From CAZLLV01 sp964560325 (lineage in GTDB: Bacteria; Acidobacteriota; Thermoanaerobaculia; Multivoradales; DATKCC01), in assembly GCA_964560325.1 (NCBI GenBank), contig CAZLLV010000019.1, positions 1 to 15,554 on the forward strand: a stretch of 15,554 bases of DNA. The letters run 5' to 3'. Numbering within the stretch: position 1 is the stretch's first letter; every line of letters starts with the position of its first letter. Position numbers and translations under genes: made by a program. This document shows, piece after piece, positions 14,027 through 15,554 of this stretch. The notes beneath the pieces were generated by a model. That model was not told where the DNA came from. It worked only from the letters and a program-made list of their open reading frames with translations, and did no database searches.

Positions 14027-15554
14027 GTGCCCCTCCCGACCGCCTCGGCGCGCGCCCGCGCGGCCCAGCCGGAGCGTGCCGAGCCCCGGCCGTCGTCCTC
14101 TTCGCGCACACCGGCCGCGCGCCGCTCGGAGCGCTCGTGGTGGGCGAGCGCCGCCGCCACGATCGGCAGGTCGGCTTGCAGGTCCTCCGGCGTGCCGTCG
14201 CCGGCCCCGCCGTCCGGCGCGACGAGCACGCCCTCCGCGAGCTTGCGGTCGAGCATCGAGATGTCCATCTCGCCGGACCGGAAGTCGGGGTCGTCGAGGA
14301 GCGCCCGGAAGAGCGGCACCGTGGTGCGGATCCCTTCGATTCGGAGCTCGGCGAGCGCGCGGCCGAGCCGGTCGAGCGCCGCCTCCCGGTCGCGGCCCCA
14401 CACGATCAGCTTGCCGATCATCGGGTCGTAGTGGATGGTGATCTCGCCGCCCTCGGCCACGCCGCAGTCGTTGCGCACGCCGGGTCCCTCGGGCAGCCGC
14501 AGGTGGGTGATCCGGCCCGGCGACGGGACGAAGCCGCGGAAGGGGTCCTCGGCGTAGATCCGCACCTCGATCGCGTGACCGCGCGGCTCGATCCAGTCGG
14601 TCCGGTCGAACGGCGGCGGCATCGTCTCGCCGCGGGCGATCCGGATCTGCGCCTCGACCAGGTCCATGCCGGTCACCATCTCGGTCACCGGGTGCTCGAC
14701 CTGGAGCCGGGTGTTCATCTCGAGGAAGTAGAACTCGCCGTCGGGCGCGAGCAGGAACTCGACCGTGCCGGCGTTGGTGTAGCCGACGGCCTGCGCGGCG
14801 CGCACCGCCGCCTCGCCCATCCGGCGCCGCAGCTCGGGCGAGACGACCGGCGACGGCGCCTCCTCGACCACCTTCTGGTGTCGGCGCTGGAGCGAGCACT
14901 CCCGCTCGCCGAGCGACACCACCCGCCCGTGCTCGTCGCCCAGCACCTGGATCTCGACGTGGCGCGGACGGTCGACGAAGCGTTCGACGTAGACCGAATC
15001 GTCGCCGAACGAAGCCGCCGCCTCGGAGCGCGCGGCGCGGTAGGCGGAGGCGAGCGCCTCCTCGTCCGCCACCCGGCGCATCCCCTTGCCGCCGCCGCCG
15101 GCGGACGCCTTGAGCATCACCGGGTAGCCGAGCCCGGCGGCGGCGGCGCGGGCGGCCTCGAGGTCGGTGAGCGCGTCCTGGCCTCCGGGCACGATCGGCA
15201 CCCCGGCCGCGATCATCCGGCGCCGGCTCTCGACCTTCGAGCCCATGACCGCGATCGCCTCGGGCGGCGGGCCGATGAAGACGAGCCCGGCCTCCCGACA
15301 GGCGCGGGCGAAGCCGGCGTTCTCGGCCAGGAAGCCGTAGCCCGGGTGGACCGCGTCGGCACCGATCACCCGGGCGAGCTCGACGATGGCCTCGCCCCGC
15401 AGGTAGCTCTCCCGCGACGGCGCCGGGCCGATCGGGTAGGCCTCGTCGGCGAGGAGCACCGGCAGGCCCTCGCGGTCGGGCTCGGAGTAGACGACGGCCG
15501 AGCGGATGCCCATCTCGCGGAGCGAACGGAGCACCCGGACGGCGATCTCCCCGC
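14017..15554 (-). CDS. accC: Acyl-CoA carboxylase biotin carboxylase subunit (5' end beyond window)
   Basis: This enzyme uses ATP and bicarbonate to carboxylate the biotin on its carrier protein. The frame stays open to the window edge with GEIAVRVLRSLREMGI, the standard second motif of biotin carboxylases. So the GTG at 15534 is not the start and only a short N-terminus is missing. Also visible are HPGYGFLAENAGFA, the ATP-grasp glycine loop KASAGGGGKGMR, RECSLQRRHQKVVEEAPSP and the catalytic block FLEMNTRLQVEHPVTE. FVPSPGRI and a C-terminal domain with IHYDPMIGKLIVWG are present too. The last ~50 residues (LAHHERSERR onward) are charged, Arg/Gly-rich and not typical, perhaps a linker left from a fused ancestor. 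It overlaps the carrier gene by 10 bp. Whether it serves acetyl-, propionyl- or another acyl-CoA depends on a carboxyltransferase not seen here; accC is used in the general sense. Confidence 0.93.
   Translation of the reverse strand, partial: GEIAVRVLRSLREMGIRSAVVYSEPDREGLPVLLADEAYPIGPAPSRESYLRGEAIVELARVIGADAVHPGYGFLAENAGFARACREAGLVFIGPPPEAIAVMGSKVESRRRMIAAGVPIVPGGQDALTDLEAARAAAAGLGYPVMLKASAGGGGKGMRRVADEEALASAYRAARSEAAASFGDDSVYVERFVDRPRHVEIQVLGDEHGRVVSLGERECSLQRRHQKVVEEAPSPVVSPELRRRMGEAAVRAAQAVGYTNAGTVEFLLAPDGEFYFLEMNTRLQVEHPVTEMVTGMDLVEAQIRIARGETMPPPFDRTDWIEPRGHAIEVRIYAEDPFRGFVPSPGRITHLRLPEGPGVRNDCGVAEGGEITIHYDPMIGKLIVWGRDREAALDRLGRALAELRIEGIRTTVPLFRALLDDPDFRSGEMDISMLDRKLAEGVLVAPDGGAGDGTPEDLQADLPIVAAALAHHERSERRAAGVREEDDGRGSARSGWAARARAEAVGRGTWS
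14030..14037 (-). promoter_or_regulatory. Ribosome binding site deciding the BCCP start
   Basis: GGGAGGGG on the minus strand ends 3 nt before the GTG at 14026 (core GGAGG 5 nt before). It lies inside the 3' end of the biotin carboxylase gene and supports initiation by re-engagement at the overlap. Confidence 0.65.

Overview
The window comes from a very GC-rich genome (roughly 70% or more by eye) of a Gram-negative bacterium. The Gram-negative call rests on three adjacent lipid A/Kdo genes at the left edge (waaA end, lpxK, an LpxL/HtrB-type acyltransferase). The ABC-permease/M1-aminopeptidase fusion, the ECF sigma/anti-sigma style and the extreme GC would suit Acidobacteriota or a similar deep Gram-negative phylum. 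That placement is inference; there is no rRNA or marker gene to settle it. Genes are tightly packed, there is no stretch over 300 bases without a gene, and no tRNA, rRNA, IS, integrase or CRISPR was seen.

Layout: four transcription blocks of alternating direction. Block A (+, 1-5969) has the end of waaA (Kdo transferase), lpxK, a lipid A acyltransferase, an unrecognised lipoprotein, and a membrane-anchored protein joining a TPR-like helical region to an alkaline-phosphatase-superfamily domain. Block B (-, 5911-10148) is an ABC-2 type exporter: an ATPase followed by a 1093-residue permease fused to an M1 zinc peptidase. Blocks A and B converge and their 3' ends overlap by 59 bp. Block C (+, 10320-12045) is a three-gene cassette with 4-bp overlaps: a membrane protein, an ECF sigma factor and a zinc-finger, two-helix anti-sigma-like protein. 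Blocks B and C diverge from a 171-bp intergenic region. Block D (-, 12152-15554) is an acyl-CoA carboxylase biotin carboxylase (start beyond the window) and a separate biotin carrier protein, followed after only 27 bp by a clearly lower-GC, stand-alone AAA/STAND-like ATPase.

How they work together: block A begins as a lipid A maturation operon (Kdo addition, 4'-phosphorylation, late acylation), and its two last genes are probably envelope proteins of unknown substrate. Block C looks like a cell-surface signalling switch that may control itself and possibly the divergent ABC/peptidase pair. The carboxylase pair would carboxylate an acyl-CoA with a carboxyltransferase encoded outside the window. 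Translational coupling through GTGA/ATGA stop-start overlaps is used five times, and seven of the eleven starts visible are GTG.

The best candidates for something not well described are the lower-GC ATPase inserted behind the carboxylase genes and the lipoprotein plus TPR-phosphatase pair attached to the lipid A operon. I did not find a clear new multi-gene system.
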